DNA of 64,000 bases from Burkholderia sp. SRS-W-2-2016 (lineage in GTDB: Bacteria; Pseudomonadota; Gammaproteobacteria; Burkholderiales; Burkholderiaceae). Position 1 is the stretch's first letter, and the number at the start of each line of letters is the position of its first letter. A model generated the notes under the pieces. It searched no databases and was not told the origin of the DNA. It saw only the letters and a list, made by a program, of their open reading frames with translations. Below, piece by piece: positions 53,051-62,500 of the stretch. A program made the translations under genes and the position numbers. Where the stretch lies: the NCBI RefSeq assembly GCF_001931485.1, contig NZ_MSDV01000079.1, positions 1 through 64,000 on the forward strand, given 5' to 3'.

Positions 53051-53860
53051 ATGAAGGCGGCAAGCAGTTATCTGTTCGTGCCCGGCGAGCGCGCCGAGCG
53101 CTTCGACAAGGCACTCGCGAGCGGCGCGGACCGTGTGATTCTCGATCTCGAAGACGCGGTGTTGCCCGATGCGAAAACGCGGGCCCGCGACACGCTGCAC
53201 GACTGGCTCGAACAGCATGGCGCGGATTCGCGTGTGCTGGTGCGGATCAATGGTGTGGATACCCCGTGGCATGAAGACGATTTGCGGCTCGCGGCGTTAC
53301 CCGGCGTCGCCGGGATCATGCTGCCGAAAGCCGAACGCGCGAGCGATCTGGCTCATCTGCGCGCGTCGTTGCGCGATTCGCAAACTCTCTATGCGTTGAT
53401 CGAAACCGTCGATGCGGTCGTGCGGTTGCGTGATATCGCGGCGGTGCAGGGGCTCTCGCGTCTCGCATTCGGCTCGTTCGATTTCTGCTCGGACGCCGGC
53501 ATCGGCGACGACCGCGCGCCGCTCGATCCAATTCGCACGCAACTGGTGATCGAATCGCGTCACGCGCGATTGCCGGCTCCGGTCGATGGCGTGACGCTCG
53601 CTATCGACGATGAAGCCACGCTCGCTGCCGACGTGAGCCACGCGCGCCGCTTTGGGATGGGCGCGAAGCTGTGCATCCATCCGCGCCAGGTCGACACGGT
53701 CAAGCGCGGCTTTTTGCCGACCGATTCTGAATCCGCGTGGGCGCGTCGCGTGCTCGACGCGATCGCTAACGGCAGTGCGGGCGCGATCGCGGTGGACGGC
53801 AAACTGGTCGACCGGCCGGTTGTCGAGCGGGCGAGGGCGATCGTCGCGCAGTTGGGCTGA
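53051..53860 (+). CDS. CitE-like CoA-ester lyase (HpcH/HpaI aldolase family)
   Basis: 269 residues: SSYLFVPGERAERFDKALASGADRVILDLEDAVLPDAKTRAR, VRINGVDTPWHEDDL, GIMLPKAERASDL, ALIETVDAVV, GSFDFCSDAGI, and GAKLCIHPRQVDTV. The metal-binding Glu/Asp (LIET, FDFCSD) and the N-terminal Arg are present. Acts as a malyl-/citramalyl-CoA-type lyase (or beta subunit-like monomer) releasing acetyl-CoA or pyruvate/glyoxylate, matching the MaoC and CoA transferase genes upstream. Convergent with the P450 gene. Confidence 0.92.
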   Translation: MKAASSYLFVPGERAERFDKALASGADRVILDLEDAVLPDAKTRARDTLHDWLEQHGADSRVLVRINGVDTPWHEDDLRLAALPGVAGIMLPKAERASDLAHLRASLRDSQTLYALIETVDAVVRLRDIAAVQGLSRLAFGSFDFCSDAGIGDDRAPLDPIRTQLVIESRHARLPAPVDGVTLAIDDEATLAADVSHARRFGMGAKLCIHPRQVDTVKRGFLPTDSESAWARRVLDAIANGSAGAIAVDGKLVDRPVVERARAIVAQLG

Positions 53861-53878
53861 ACAGTCCGCGCGGGTTGT

Positions 53879-55087
53879 TCAACCCGCGTTGGTCCGCACG
53901 CGCAACGACGTCACGCCGCGCAGGTTGTTGCGTCGATGCCAGCTCAAGCCATCGAGATCCACCGGACTCATCGCGGGGAAACGCGCAAGCAGCGCGCGCA
54001 TCGCGACTTCGAGTTCCAGCGCGGCGAGCCGTGCGCCCAGGCAATAGTGAATCCCCGCGCCGAACGCGACCGATTGCGTACTCGCGTTGCGTGCGAAATC
54101 CAGCGTATCGGGATCGACAAACGCGGCCGGGTCGCGATTGGCCGAACCGGTCAACATGAATACGACCGAGCCGCGCGCAAGCGTCACGTCGCCCAGCGAA
54201 ATGTCCTCGAACGCGGTCCGCACCAGCATCTGCACCGCGCCGTCGTAGCGCATGCACTCGGCGATCGCGCGCGGCATCAGCGCGGGATCGCACTGCAACG
54301 CCGCCATCTGCTCAGGATGGCGAAACAGCGCGATCGTCATGTTGCCGATCATGTTCGACGTCGTTTCGTGGCCGGCGATAAACAGCAGCACCGCGTTCGA
54401 CACGACTTCGTCGTCGCTGAGACGCGCGCCTTCGTCCTCGACGCTCAGCATCGCGGAGATCAGATCGTCGCCCGCTTGCGCGCGACGCTGTTCGATCACG
54501 CCGTGAAAGTAACGCTCGAGCGTGAGCGCCGCTTCGTCGGCAGCCTGTAAGCCGGTTGCGTCGAGCGGCGCGAGATCGAAGGCGGCGACCAGCCGGGCGG
54601 CGGCGTCGCCCAACGCGCTCGCGTCGGCCACCGGCACGTCGAGCAGCCGGCAGATGATCCGCACCGGCAACGGCAACGCGAACTCGCTGACCAGATCGAA
54701 CTCGGCGCGCGTGCCGATCTGTTCGAGCAATTCATGCGTGGTCGCCTCGACGATCGAAGTGAGTTTTTCGATCCCGCGCGCGTTGAAGGTTTTCATCAGC
54801 AGCGCGCGCAGCCGCGTATGCGTGGGCGGATTCATCATCAGCAGCGTGCGGTTCAACGACTGGAACACCGGCTGCACGGTCGCTTCCGCGCCATAGCGCG
54901 CGGCCACGCTTTGCAGATAGGTCTTGCCCATGCGCGGGTCGCGCAGCAACGCGTCGATGATCGCGAAGCGCCCGGTCACGAACGCGTTCGGACCCACCGG
55001 CAGGATCGGCCCGGCGGCACGAATCTTTTCGTAGAGCGGATAGGGATTGGCGAAGAAGGCGGGCGAGGAGAAGTCGGAAAATTGCAT
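53879..55087 (-). CDS. cytochrome P450
   Basis: 402 residues, soluble class I bacterial P450. I-helix AGHETTSNMIGN (oxygen-activating Thr), ExxR as ECMR in IAECMRYDGAVQ, and heme loop FGAGIHYCLGARLA with the Cys ligand. The N-terminus PAFFANPYPLYEKIRAAGPI is the usual start. No ferredoxin or ferredoxin reductase gene is adjacent, so redox partners come from elsewhere. Substrate unknown. Confidence 0.95.
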   Translation of the reverse strand: MQFSDFSSPAFFANPYPLYEKIRAAGPILPVGPNAFVTGRFAIIDALLRDPRMGKTYLQSVAARYGAEATVQPVFQSLNRTLLMMNPPTHTRLRALLMKTFNARGIEKLTSIVEATTHELLEQIGTRAEFDLVSEFALPLPVRIICRLLDVPVADASALGDAAARLVAAFDLAPLDATGLQAADEAALTLERYFHGVIEQRRAQAGDDLISAMLSVEDEGARLSDDEVVSNAVLLFIAGHETTSNMIGNMTIALFRHPEQMAALQCDPALMPRAIAECMRYDGAVQMLVRTAFEDISLGDVTLARGSVVFMLTGSANRDPAAFVDPDTLDFARNASTQSVAFGAGIHYCLGARLAALELEVAMRALLARFPAMSPVDLDGLSWHRRNNLRGVTSLRVRTNAG

Positions 55088-55232
55088 GTCTGTAGGGGAC
55101 GGTTGGGCCGGCGCGGCGTGTTGGTGTTCTACCGCGTCTAGAAGAACGTGCGGAACATTGCGTGGGCCGGTATCGCGATGGCCGCGATCATACCGTGGCG
55201 AACCATCGCTTCGTTAAGAAAGTGGAAATAGT

Positions 55233-56033
55233 TCAACACCCGACCAGCGACAACGCCGCTCGCGCTCGTCTCACGTACGGCTGCTCGACGCGCTCCGTCG
55301 CCTGGCGCGGCACCGCGCTGACCGCCGCGGCAAGAATGTAGCCCTCGTTGCGCAGCGTCTTGATGTAGCGCGCCGCGCGGGCGGTGTCGTTCAGCTTCTG
55401 GCGCAGCCGGCTCACCAGCAGATCGATCGAGCGGTCGAACGGATCGGCGTGGCGGCGCTGCGTGAGATTGAGCAACTGGTCGCGCGTCAACACGCGGTGC
55501 GCGTGATTCAGAAACACCCGCAGCAAACGATATTCGGCGCCGCTGAGCGCAACGACCGTGTCGTCGGATTCGAGCAGATGGCGCGCGGTGGTGTCGAGCC
55601 GCCATTCGCCGAAGCTGAGCACCGGCGTGTCGTCGACCGGCTGCAAATCCGGCGGTAGCATCCGGGTTCGGCGCAGCACCGCGCGAATCCGCGCGAGCAG
55701 CTCGCGGGTCTGGAACGGCTTCGCGATGCAGTCGTCCGCGCCCATCTCCAGCCCGATGATGCGGTCGGTGACATCGCTGCGCGCGGTCAGCATCACGACC
55801 GGCACCGCGCGATGGGTTTCACGCAGCGCACGATACAGCGCGAGACCGTCTTCGCCGGCCAGCGCCAGGTCGAGCAGGATCAGGTCGGGCGCATGCCGGC
55901 CCAGATACCGATGCATCTCCCTTCCATTGCACGCGCTCGACACCTGCATGCCGTTGCGCTCGAGATAGCCGGTAACCAGGTCGAGGATGCCGCGGTCGTC
56001 GTCGACGACCAGTATGTGATCGATTTTTTCCAT
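55233..56033 (-). CDS. OmpR-family response regulator
   Basis: 266 residues: receiver domain (ILVVDDDRGILDLV, phosphoacceptor Asp in ILLDLALAGEDG, MLTARSDV, conserved Lys in CIAKPF) and a C-terminal winged-helix DNA-binding domain (LRVFLNHAHRVLTRDQLLNLTQRR, FDRSIDLLVSRLRQKLND, IKTLRNEGYIL). A tail of about 25 residues follows the wing. It has no adjacent sensor kinase gene; the tandem hybrid kinases at 59.5-64 kb are on the same strand but 3.5 kb away. Confidence 0.95.
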   Translation of the reverse strand: MEKIDHILVVDDDRGILDLVTGYLERNGMQVSSACNGREMHRYLGRHAPDLILLDLALAGEDGLALYRALRETHRAVPVVMLTARSDVTDRIIGLEMGADDCIAKPFQTRELLARIRAVLRRTRMLPPDLQPVDDTPVLSFGEWRLDTTARHLLESDDTVVALSGAEYRLLRVFLNHAHRVLTRDQLLNLTQRRHADPFDRSIDLLVSRLRQKLNDTARAARYIKTLRNEGYILAAAVSAVPRQATERVEQPYVRRARAALSLVGC

Positions 56034-56371
56034 GATCGTCAGAAGCGCGACAGAAGGGCTGTCGATGCGCTGTTAGCAGATTAATCGGAAGCGGGCGATT
56101 GGGCCATTCGATTGTGGATTGAGGCGGCAGATGATTAAGGATTAGGCGCCTTATACCTTCGTATAACTCGACTCCCTACCAATAGAGAATAGGCTTCGTT
56201 CGCTCGATGCTTATACACCGCATACGAAACATTACATTACCGACAAACTGCGGATACACAGCCCGTATTAAATGAGTGGCGACAGTGCCATAAACGATTG
56301 CCGGCGCGGCAGCGCCGCGCTGGCGTGTCGTCCGGGCCGATTCGCCCATACTCATCAACAGGATGCCAAAT
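56034..56371 (+). other. intergenic region between response regulator and epoxide hydrolase genes
   Basis: 338 bp between divergent genes. AT-richer than the flanks around 56100-56280, consistent with two outward promoters. I see no strong sigma70 hexamer pair or palindrome. Confidence 0.4.
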
Positions 56372-57652
56372 ATGTCTGCAAACGATTTCTCTCCAATGCG
56401 GCGCAATCTGCTTGCCGCTTCCGCCGCGACCGGCGCATTTGCATTGTTTCCGCAAGCGATCTATGCGGCGACACAAAGCGCGGAAATCCGCCCATTCAAG
56501 GCGAATATCCCGGATGCTTTATTGATCGATTTACGGCAGCGGCTCGCCAATACCCGTTGGCCCGCGAAGGAAACCGTCGCCGACGAATCGCAGGGCGTGC
56601 CGCTCGCGCGAATGCAGCAATTGATCCAGTACTGGGGCAACGGTTATGACTGGCGCAAGGGCGAAGCGAAACTGAATGAGTTTCCGATGTTCGTCACCGA
56701 AATCGATGGACTGGATATCCAGTTCATTCACGTGCGCTCGCGCCATGACAACGCGCTACCGATGATCATGACGCACGGCTGGCCCGGCTCGATCTTCGAG
56801 CTGACCAAGGCGATCCGGCCGCTGACCGATCCGACCGCGTTCGGCGGCAGCGCCGACGACGCGTTCCACGTGGTCGTGCCATCGCTACCCGGCTTCGGTT
56901 TCTCGGGCAAACCGACCACGCCGGGCTGGGGCTCGGATCATATCGCGCGTGCGTGGGGCGAACTGATGGCGCGACTCGGTTATACGCGCTTCGTGTCGCA
57001 GGGCGGCGATTGTGGTTCGGTCGTCTCGCACCGGATGGCGATGCAGCACGTGAAAGGGCTGATCGGGATTCACGTGAACATGCCGGCGACAGTGCCGCCT
57101 GAGATCGCGAAATCACTCGCGCTCGGCGAGCCGGCACCCGGCGGTCTGTCGGCGGACGAAAAGCGCGCATATGAAAAGCTCAATGTGTTCTATCGAGACA
57201 ACTGCGGCTATTCGGCAATGATGGTCACGCGCCCCCAGACGGTCGGCTATGCGCTGGCCGATTCGCCGGTGGGTCAGGCGGCGTGGATGTACGACAAGAT
57301 TTCGCAATGGACCTATAGCGGCGGCATTCCCGAGCGCTCGCTGAGCCGCGACGAAATTCTCGACGACATCTCCCTTTATTGGCTGACCAATAGCGCAACC
57401 TCGTCCGCGCAGATTTACTGGGAAGATCACTCGAATAATTTCAATGCGGTGGATATCGCGTTGCCGACCGCCATTACCGTTTTTCCGGGGGAGATCTATC
57501 AGGCGCCGCGCAGTTGGGCGGAACGCAGTTACCACAACCTCGTGTACTTCAATACGGTCGATAAAGGTGGCCATTTCGCCGCGTGGGAAGAACCGTTGTT
57601 GTTCGCGCAGGAAGTGCGTGCGGGCTTCAGGCCGATGCGCAAGCTGGCTTGA
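56372..57652 (+). CDS. epoxide hydrolase-family protein, exported
   Basis: 426 residues. The N-terminus MRRNLLAASAATGAFALFPQA looks like a twin-arginine or Sec signal. Then the EHN domain (IRPFKANIPDALLIDLRQRLANTRWP) and alpha/beta hydrolase core: oxyanion MTHGWPGSIFE, nucleophile Asp in SQGGDCGSVVSH, catalytic His in DKGGHFAAWEEP. Acts on epoxides (possibly juvenile-hormone-like or fatty epoxides). ATG 56372 preferred over 56363, with AGG nine bases upstream. Confidence 0.88.
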   Translation: MSANDFSPMRRNLLAASAATGAFALFPQAIYAATQSAEIRPFKANIPDALLIDLRQRLANTRWPAKETVADESQGVPLARMQQLIQYWGNGYDWRKGEAKLNEFPMFVTEIDGLDIQFIHVRSRHDNALPMIMTHGWPGSIFELTKAIRPLTDPTAFGGSADDAFHVVVPSLPGFGFSGKPTTPGWGSDHIARAWGELMARLGYTRFVSQGGDCGSVVSHRMAMQHVKGLIGIHVNMPATVPPEIAKSLALGEPAPGGLSADEKRAYEKLNVFYRDNCGYSAMMVTRPQTVGYALADSPVGQAAWMYDKISQWTYSGGIPERSLSRDEILDDISLYWLTNSATSSAQIYWEDHSNNFNAVDIALPTAITVFPGEIYQAPRSWAERSYHNLVYFNTVDKGGHFAAWEEPLLFAQEVRAGFRPMRKLA

Positions 57653-57704
57653 GAGTACGGCGTTTTCGCATTGATCTTTTCTCCTTTTTGAAAACGGAAC
57701 TCAG

Positions 57705-58973
57705 ATGCAGAACCTGCAAGCGAACCTCGAATCCACCCAGAAACCGGAGCCGGATTTGATCCGGCCACTTGGAAGTACCGAACACCTGTTCTGGCTGATC
57801 GATCGGAACCGGTCGATTCATTTCACACTGGTCGCGGAAATCGACCGCGTGTTTACGCCCAGCGCGTGGGATGCGGCGTTGCTCGCGCTTCAACAGCGGC
57901 ATCCGTTGCTGGGCGCGCGCATCGTTGCCGATGGGGTGGCCGCGCCGGTTTTCCGTCGCGATCCCGGTGCGCGGATACCGTTGCGCGTGGTCGAGAATGC
58001 GCAGCAATCGTGGCAAGTCGAAGCGGCGATCGAATTGAGCGCGCCGTTCGACTGGTCGAACGCGCCGCTGCTGCGCGTAACTGTGTTGCAGCGCGCGAGC
58101 GGGTCGACCATCGTGCTGGCCGCGCATCACTCGGTTTTGGACGGCATGGGAGCCGCGTATCTGCTCGAAGATCTGCTGCGCGCGCTTGCGGGCGGCTCGC
58201 TCACGCCGCTACCCGTCGCGCCGCCGCTCGAAAGTCTGTTGAGAACGCAGATGGACGCGGCCGCTGTCTCCGGCGCACCCACGCCTGCTCCTCAGGCCAA
58301 GGCGTTCCGGCCGGCCGTCGGCGGTCGCGCCGAACTCGCCTCGCTGGCGCTCAGCGCGCAACTGACGCGAGCCATTGTGGAGCGCGCGCGTAGCGAGCGC
58401 ACCACCGTGCATGGCGCGGTCGCGGCGGCGGTGCATGAAGCAGGGCGGCGTATCTCGCGAACGTGGCGTGAGCGGCCAGTTCGCACCGTATCGCCGATCG
58501 ACGTACGCGCAACGGTCGGCGGGATGGGCCGGGCCAATGGGGTGTACATCACCCAGACCATTACCGTCGACGAGCATCCGCGCGGCGCGCCGTTCTGGGA
58601 CGCGGCGCGCGAGGTCAAGGCACTGCTTGCACCGGCGCAAACGCACGCGTCGGTCGTGCAGGAAACCAAAGCGCTCGATGGCTTCATCGCGACGAATCCG
58701 TCGATCGAGGACGACGCCGGATTCCTTTCTCATGTGCTTGCGTTCGACGTACTGCTGTCGAACCTTGGCCGCGAACCGATCGCTTCGAGTTATGACGGCT
58801 TTACGCTGAACGCGCTGTGGGGGCCGATGGTCAGCTCGGGTTTCGCGGACGATCAGGTGATCGGCGTCTGCACGCTGGGCGGTGTGCTGCGTTTGACCCA
58901 GGCTAGCTATAACGCGATGCCGGGGTTGCTCGGTGAAGTGCAGGCGGTGTTGGGCGACGCGGTTGTGGTTTGA
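57705..58973 (+). CDS. condensation-domain-like acyltransferase
   Basis: 422 residues with the HHxxxDG active-site motif as AAHHSVLDGMGAAYL near residue 143, in a C-domain/wax-ester-synthase/alcohol-acetyltransferase fold (LDRN start region RNRSIHFTLVAEID; VSPIDVRATVGGMGRANGVY toward the middle, analogous to the RVPVDLR motif). Probably transfers an acyl group from CoA to an alcohol or amine. It follows the epoxide hydrolase gene by 52 bp on the same strand, which suggests co-transcription. Not a non-ribosomal peptide synthetase: no carrier domains nearby. Confidence 0.8.
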   Translation: MQNLQANLESTQKPEPDLIRPLGSTEHLFWLIDRNRSIHFTLVAEIDRVFTPSAWDAALLALQQRHPLLGARIVADGVAAPVFRRDPGARIPLRVVENAQQSWQVEAAIELSAPFDWSNAPLLRVTVLQRASGSTIVLAAHHSVLDGMGAAYLLEDLLRALAGGSLTPLPVAPPLESLLRTQMDAAAVSGAPTPAPQAKAFRPAVGGRAELASLALSAQLTRAIVERARSERTTVHGAVAAAVHEAGRRISRTWRERPVRTVSPIDVRATVGGMGRANGVYITQTITVDEHPRGAPFWDAAREVKALLAPAQTHASVVQETKALDGFIATNPSIEDDAGFLSHVLAFDVLLSNLGREPIASSYDGFTLNALWGPMVSSGFADDQVIGVCTLGGVLRLTQASYNAMPGLLGEVQAVLGDAVVV

Positions 58974-58988
58974 TGTGGTGAGGTGAGG

Positions 58989-59007
58989 GCGCCGGCGTGG
59001 CCGGCGC
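58989..59007 (+). terminator. hairpin after the acyltransferase gene
   Basis: 8-bp inverted repeat GCGCCGGC / GCCGGCGC with a 3-base loop, 16 bases after the stop codon and followed by TGTAAT. A probable weak intrinsic terminator. Confidence 0.5.
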
Positions 59008-59147
59008 TGTAATCCACGACCGCGATAAAACCCGCTGTCTCAGACTTGTCGTTCAGGGACAGAGTGCTTTCGGATTTGTTTTATTTCGGGCGCGAGGCCT
59101 CTCGCATACGATCTCCTTACCCCTTGAATATAAATACGGAGAGCGTC

Positions 59148-59297
59148 ATGAGCCCAATTTTTCTGATTGAAGTGTCGGACCTGCATGTTCGTGCGGGCAT
59201 CACGCGTCACAGCCACTTCCGGTTCAACCCCGCGCGACTGATTGCGCGGTTGCGCAAGCTGTTCGCGGCTCGTCGTCCGTCCTGCGGCTGCCGCTGA
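59148..59297 (+). CDS. small basic ORF, unknown function
   Basis: 49 codons, ATG at 59148 with CGGAGAG upstream. The product is basic with C-terminal LFAARRPSCGCR and N-terminal MSPIFLIEVSDLHVRAG. No family recognised. It lies between the acyltransferase gene and a small membrane-protein ORF and would be co-transcribed with the latter. May be spurious. Confidence 0.4.
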   Translation: MSPIFLIEVSDLHVRAGITRHSHFRFNPARLIARLRKLFAARRPSCGCR

Positions 59298-59310
59298 ACG
59301 GAACCCCGCC

Positions 59311-59538
59311 ATGGACTTGATCCTGGCATTGCGAATTGTTGCTGTCGTGCTGACGGTGGCGTGCCTGTCGATCGCGACGCTGATGGTGCAGCACGATCTA
59401 CTGTCGGTGACAAGCACGACCCCGATCGAAGTTTTACCGCGCGCGCGGTGGCCGGCCATTCTCACCCGTGCAGGCATGATGTGCATGCTCGCGTCCTTTG
59501 TTCTGATCTTGTGGATCTGCTTCCTGCTTACTGACTGA
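59311..59538 (+). CDS. small two-helix membrane protein, unknown function
   Basis: 75 residues with two clear membrane helices (about 5-27 and 53-72: ALRIVAVVLTVACLSIATL, then ASFVLILWICFLL) separated by a short polar loop with TSTTPIEVLPRARWP. ATG 59311 with GGAAC upstream. Ends 2 bp before the convergent stop of the hybrid kinase gene. No family recognised; the helix/loop/helix layout is plausible for a real small membrane protein. Confidence 0.55.
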   Translation: MDLILALRIVAVVLTVACLSIATLMVQHDLLSVTSTTPIEVLPRARWPAILTRAGMMCMLASFVLILWICFLLTD

Positions 59539-59539
59539 C

Positions 59540-62500
59540 TCAACCCGGATCCGTCTGCTTCGCATCGACAGAAGGCCCCTGCGATGCAGCCTGCAACACC
59601 CGCAACAACCGGCTTTCCACATCGGCCGATGTAGCGCGCTGCGCGCCAGCCAGTAGCATCGACAGCGCCTCGCGCGCGGTTTGCGCATGATGCAGCATGG
59701 TCGCCTGAACCTCGATATCGAACGCATCGAGCTGGGACGTAGCGGCGCTGACGCCGTGTTCGCGTACCGCGCTTTGCAACAGCGCACAAGCTTCGTCCAA
59801 CTCCGTCGCACCGAAAAAGCGCAGCGCACCGCGTAACGAATGCAACTCCGCGAGCACGCGCGTTGCATCGTCGTCGCGCTGCGCAGCGGCCAGCGTCGCG
59901 AGCGACCCATTAAACGACTCCAGGAACGATTCGCGCACCGAGACCGGCAACGCGCGCTCGCCGAGCAGGCCGTCGTCCGCTTGCTGTTCGTCGTCATCGT
60001 GTTCGGTCGAAGGCACGGCGCCGGGCAAGCCGGCAACCTCCGCGAGCGCCGCGCGCAAACGCGCGAGCGACAGCGGCTTCGTGACCACCCGCACGATCCC
60101 GGCCTGTTCGCAGCGCTCGCGCTCTTCGAGCGTGACAGACGCGGTCGCCGCGATCACCGGCATCTCCGGCCAGCGTGCGCGTGCTTCGTGAGCAAGCGCG
60201 TAGCCGTCCATCACCGGCATCCATAGATCGGTGATCAGGATGTCGAAGCGTTGCGCCGCAAGCGCATCGAGTGCCTGCCGGCCATCGTCGGCCAACGTTC
60301 CCTCGCAGCCCAGCACCGCCAATTGCTCTTCGAACAGCCTGCGATTCGCCGGATTGTCTTCCGCGACCAGTACCATGAGCCGGCGCGGCAGCACCTGCGG
60401 TGCGTCGGTCGGGCTGTCGAGTGGCGCGCCGTGCAATGCGTGCTGCAATGCCTGCTCGAGCCCCTTCAGGCTGAAGCTCGATACCCGCAGCAGGTGGCCC
60501 GTGGCGGCAGGATAAGCCGAAGCTGTCGCGCTGCAGTCGATCACCCAGGACGCGTCGTCGAGAACCGCGCGTTCGTCGTCCGCGTGCCATGTATCGCGCG
60601 CGCCGCAGAAAATCACCGCCTCGACTTCGTCGAGCGTCTCCTGCTCGATCAGTGCCGGATGGCGGTACGTTTTGAGCGACAGTCCCCACGCCCGCAGCGC
60701 CGCTGCGATGCCGTCGTGCCACGCATCGTCGGCGGCGACCAGTGCAATGGTTTCGCCGGCGAATTGCGGCATTCCGGGGCTTGCCTCGGGATCGCCGAGC
60801 GGCACGCGCACCGTAAAGCAACTGCCTTTGCCCGGTTCGCTGCGCACCGCAATGCTGCCGCCCATTGCCTGCATCAGCCGGGAACACAGCGTCAATCCGA
60901 GACCGGTGCCGCCGAAACGTCGGCTGATCGTCGCGTCTGCCTGATTGAACGGCTCGAACACGTATAGTTGCTGCTCGTCGGTCATGCCGATGCCGGTGTC
61001 CTCGACCTCGATTTGCAGCGCGGTCGTGTCGGGCGCCGTCATACGCAGCAGCACTTCACCCTGTTCGGTGAACTTCAGCGCATTCGACAGCAGGTTGTTG
61101 ATGACCTGCGCGAGACGAGTGGGGTCGCCGCGCATCGGCCGCGAGGTGGCGCTGCCGAGCTTGGCGGCGAGCCGCAGATGTTTGGCGTGCGCGACTGGCG
61201 CGAACATCGTCAGCGAGTGCGCAATCACATCGAGCACATCGTATTCGATGTGTTCGAGCGTCATTTCGCCGGCCTCGATCTTCGAGAAGTCGAGCACGTC
61301 GCTAATAATCGATAGCAGGCTGTCGGACGACGTGCGGATCGTCGTCAGCCGTTCGCGTTGCCGCGTGTCGAGCTGCGTCTGCGCGAGCAGTTCGAGATTG
61401 CCGAGCACGGTATTGAGCGGCGTGCGGATTTCGTGGCTCATCGTCGCGAGAAACACGGACTTTGCCGCGTTGGCCTGATCCGCGGCCTCGCGCGCTTCGC
61501 GAAGCTGTTGTTCGAGACGCCTGCTTACGGTCACGTCGGTAAACGCGACGACCAGCACGTCCTCGCCGCGATAGCGTTCGGGCACCACGCTGACAGCCAG
61601 ATTGACCGGCTCGCTGTCATGCGTGGGCAATGTGAACTCCTCGTGCATGACCGCATTGCGCGGCAGCGTATCGCCTTTGCGCAGCGCGCGATAACGCGCG
61701 GCCAGTGCGGACGCGAGAGTCGGTTCCGACACCACCACGCGTTGCGCCGTTTCGACCATGGTCGGGCTGCGCAGCAAAGGCGTACCGTTCTTCAACGAGA
61801 TCAGGCCGAGCCCGACCGGCGCGGTCTTGATCAGCGTTCGGCTCAGCCGCTCGCTTTCGAACACGCGATGCGAGCGCCGCAGCACCGGCCGATAGACGCG
61901 CCGGTCGAATAGCAGCACGAGTGCCCAGATCACGACGATGAGCGCGCCGATCGTGAGCAGCGACGGCAGCAGCAGGACGTGACGGAATCGGCTCGCGAAG
62001 CTCGGCCACGGCGCCGCATAGACGAGCGTCCAGCCAGTGTTGCCGATGGTCCAGCCCGACAGCCAGTAGCCACCGTGGCTGACGCGCCGTTTGGCCTCAC
62101 CGATGCCGCTTGCTAGCGCCTCGCGGGCGGCGTTCACCGTGCGCTGGTCGATCGGATATGGCGATGCCGACGCAATGACGCTTCCGTCGCGCGCGAGCAG
62201 CAGGAATGCGCCGTCGGCAGCGGACACGGGCAGCGGGGCGGTCAGTCGCGACAACGGCACCTCGGCGACCAGCATGCCAAATGGTTTGCTCTGCGAATCG
62301 AGCAACGCTGTCGCGAGGCGGACACTGCGGTGGCCCGACACCGGGCTGTCGTAGGGCGGCAGCCAGCTGATCGGGGTCACCACCATGCCCTGCCGGTTAC
62401 GCGCGGGCCGGACCGCGTCGGGCGAAAGCAGCACTTTGCTGGTGGGGCCGACCAGCGTCGAGAACAGCGTGGAACGGTTCACCAGAAGCTTCGCGAAGTA

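Noticed and set aside
56272-56649. Alternative reading frame beginning in the epoxide hydrolase leader
   Set aside because: Overlaps the well-supported epoxide hydrolase gene in another frame and has no domain.
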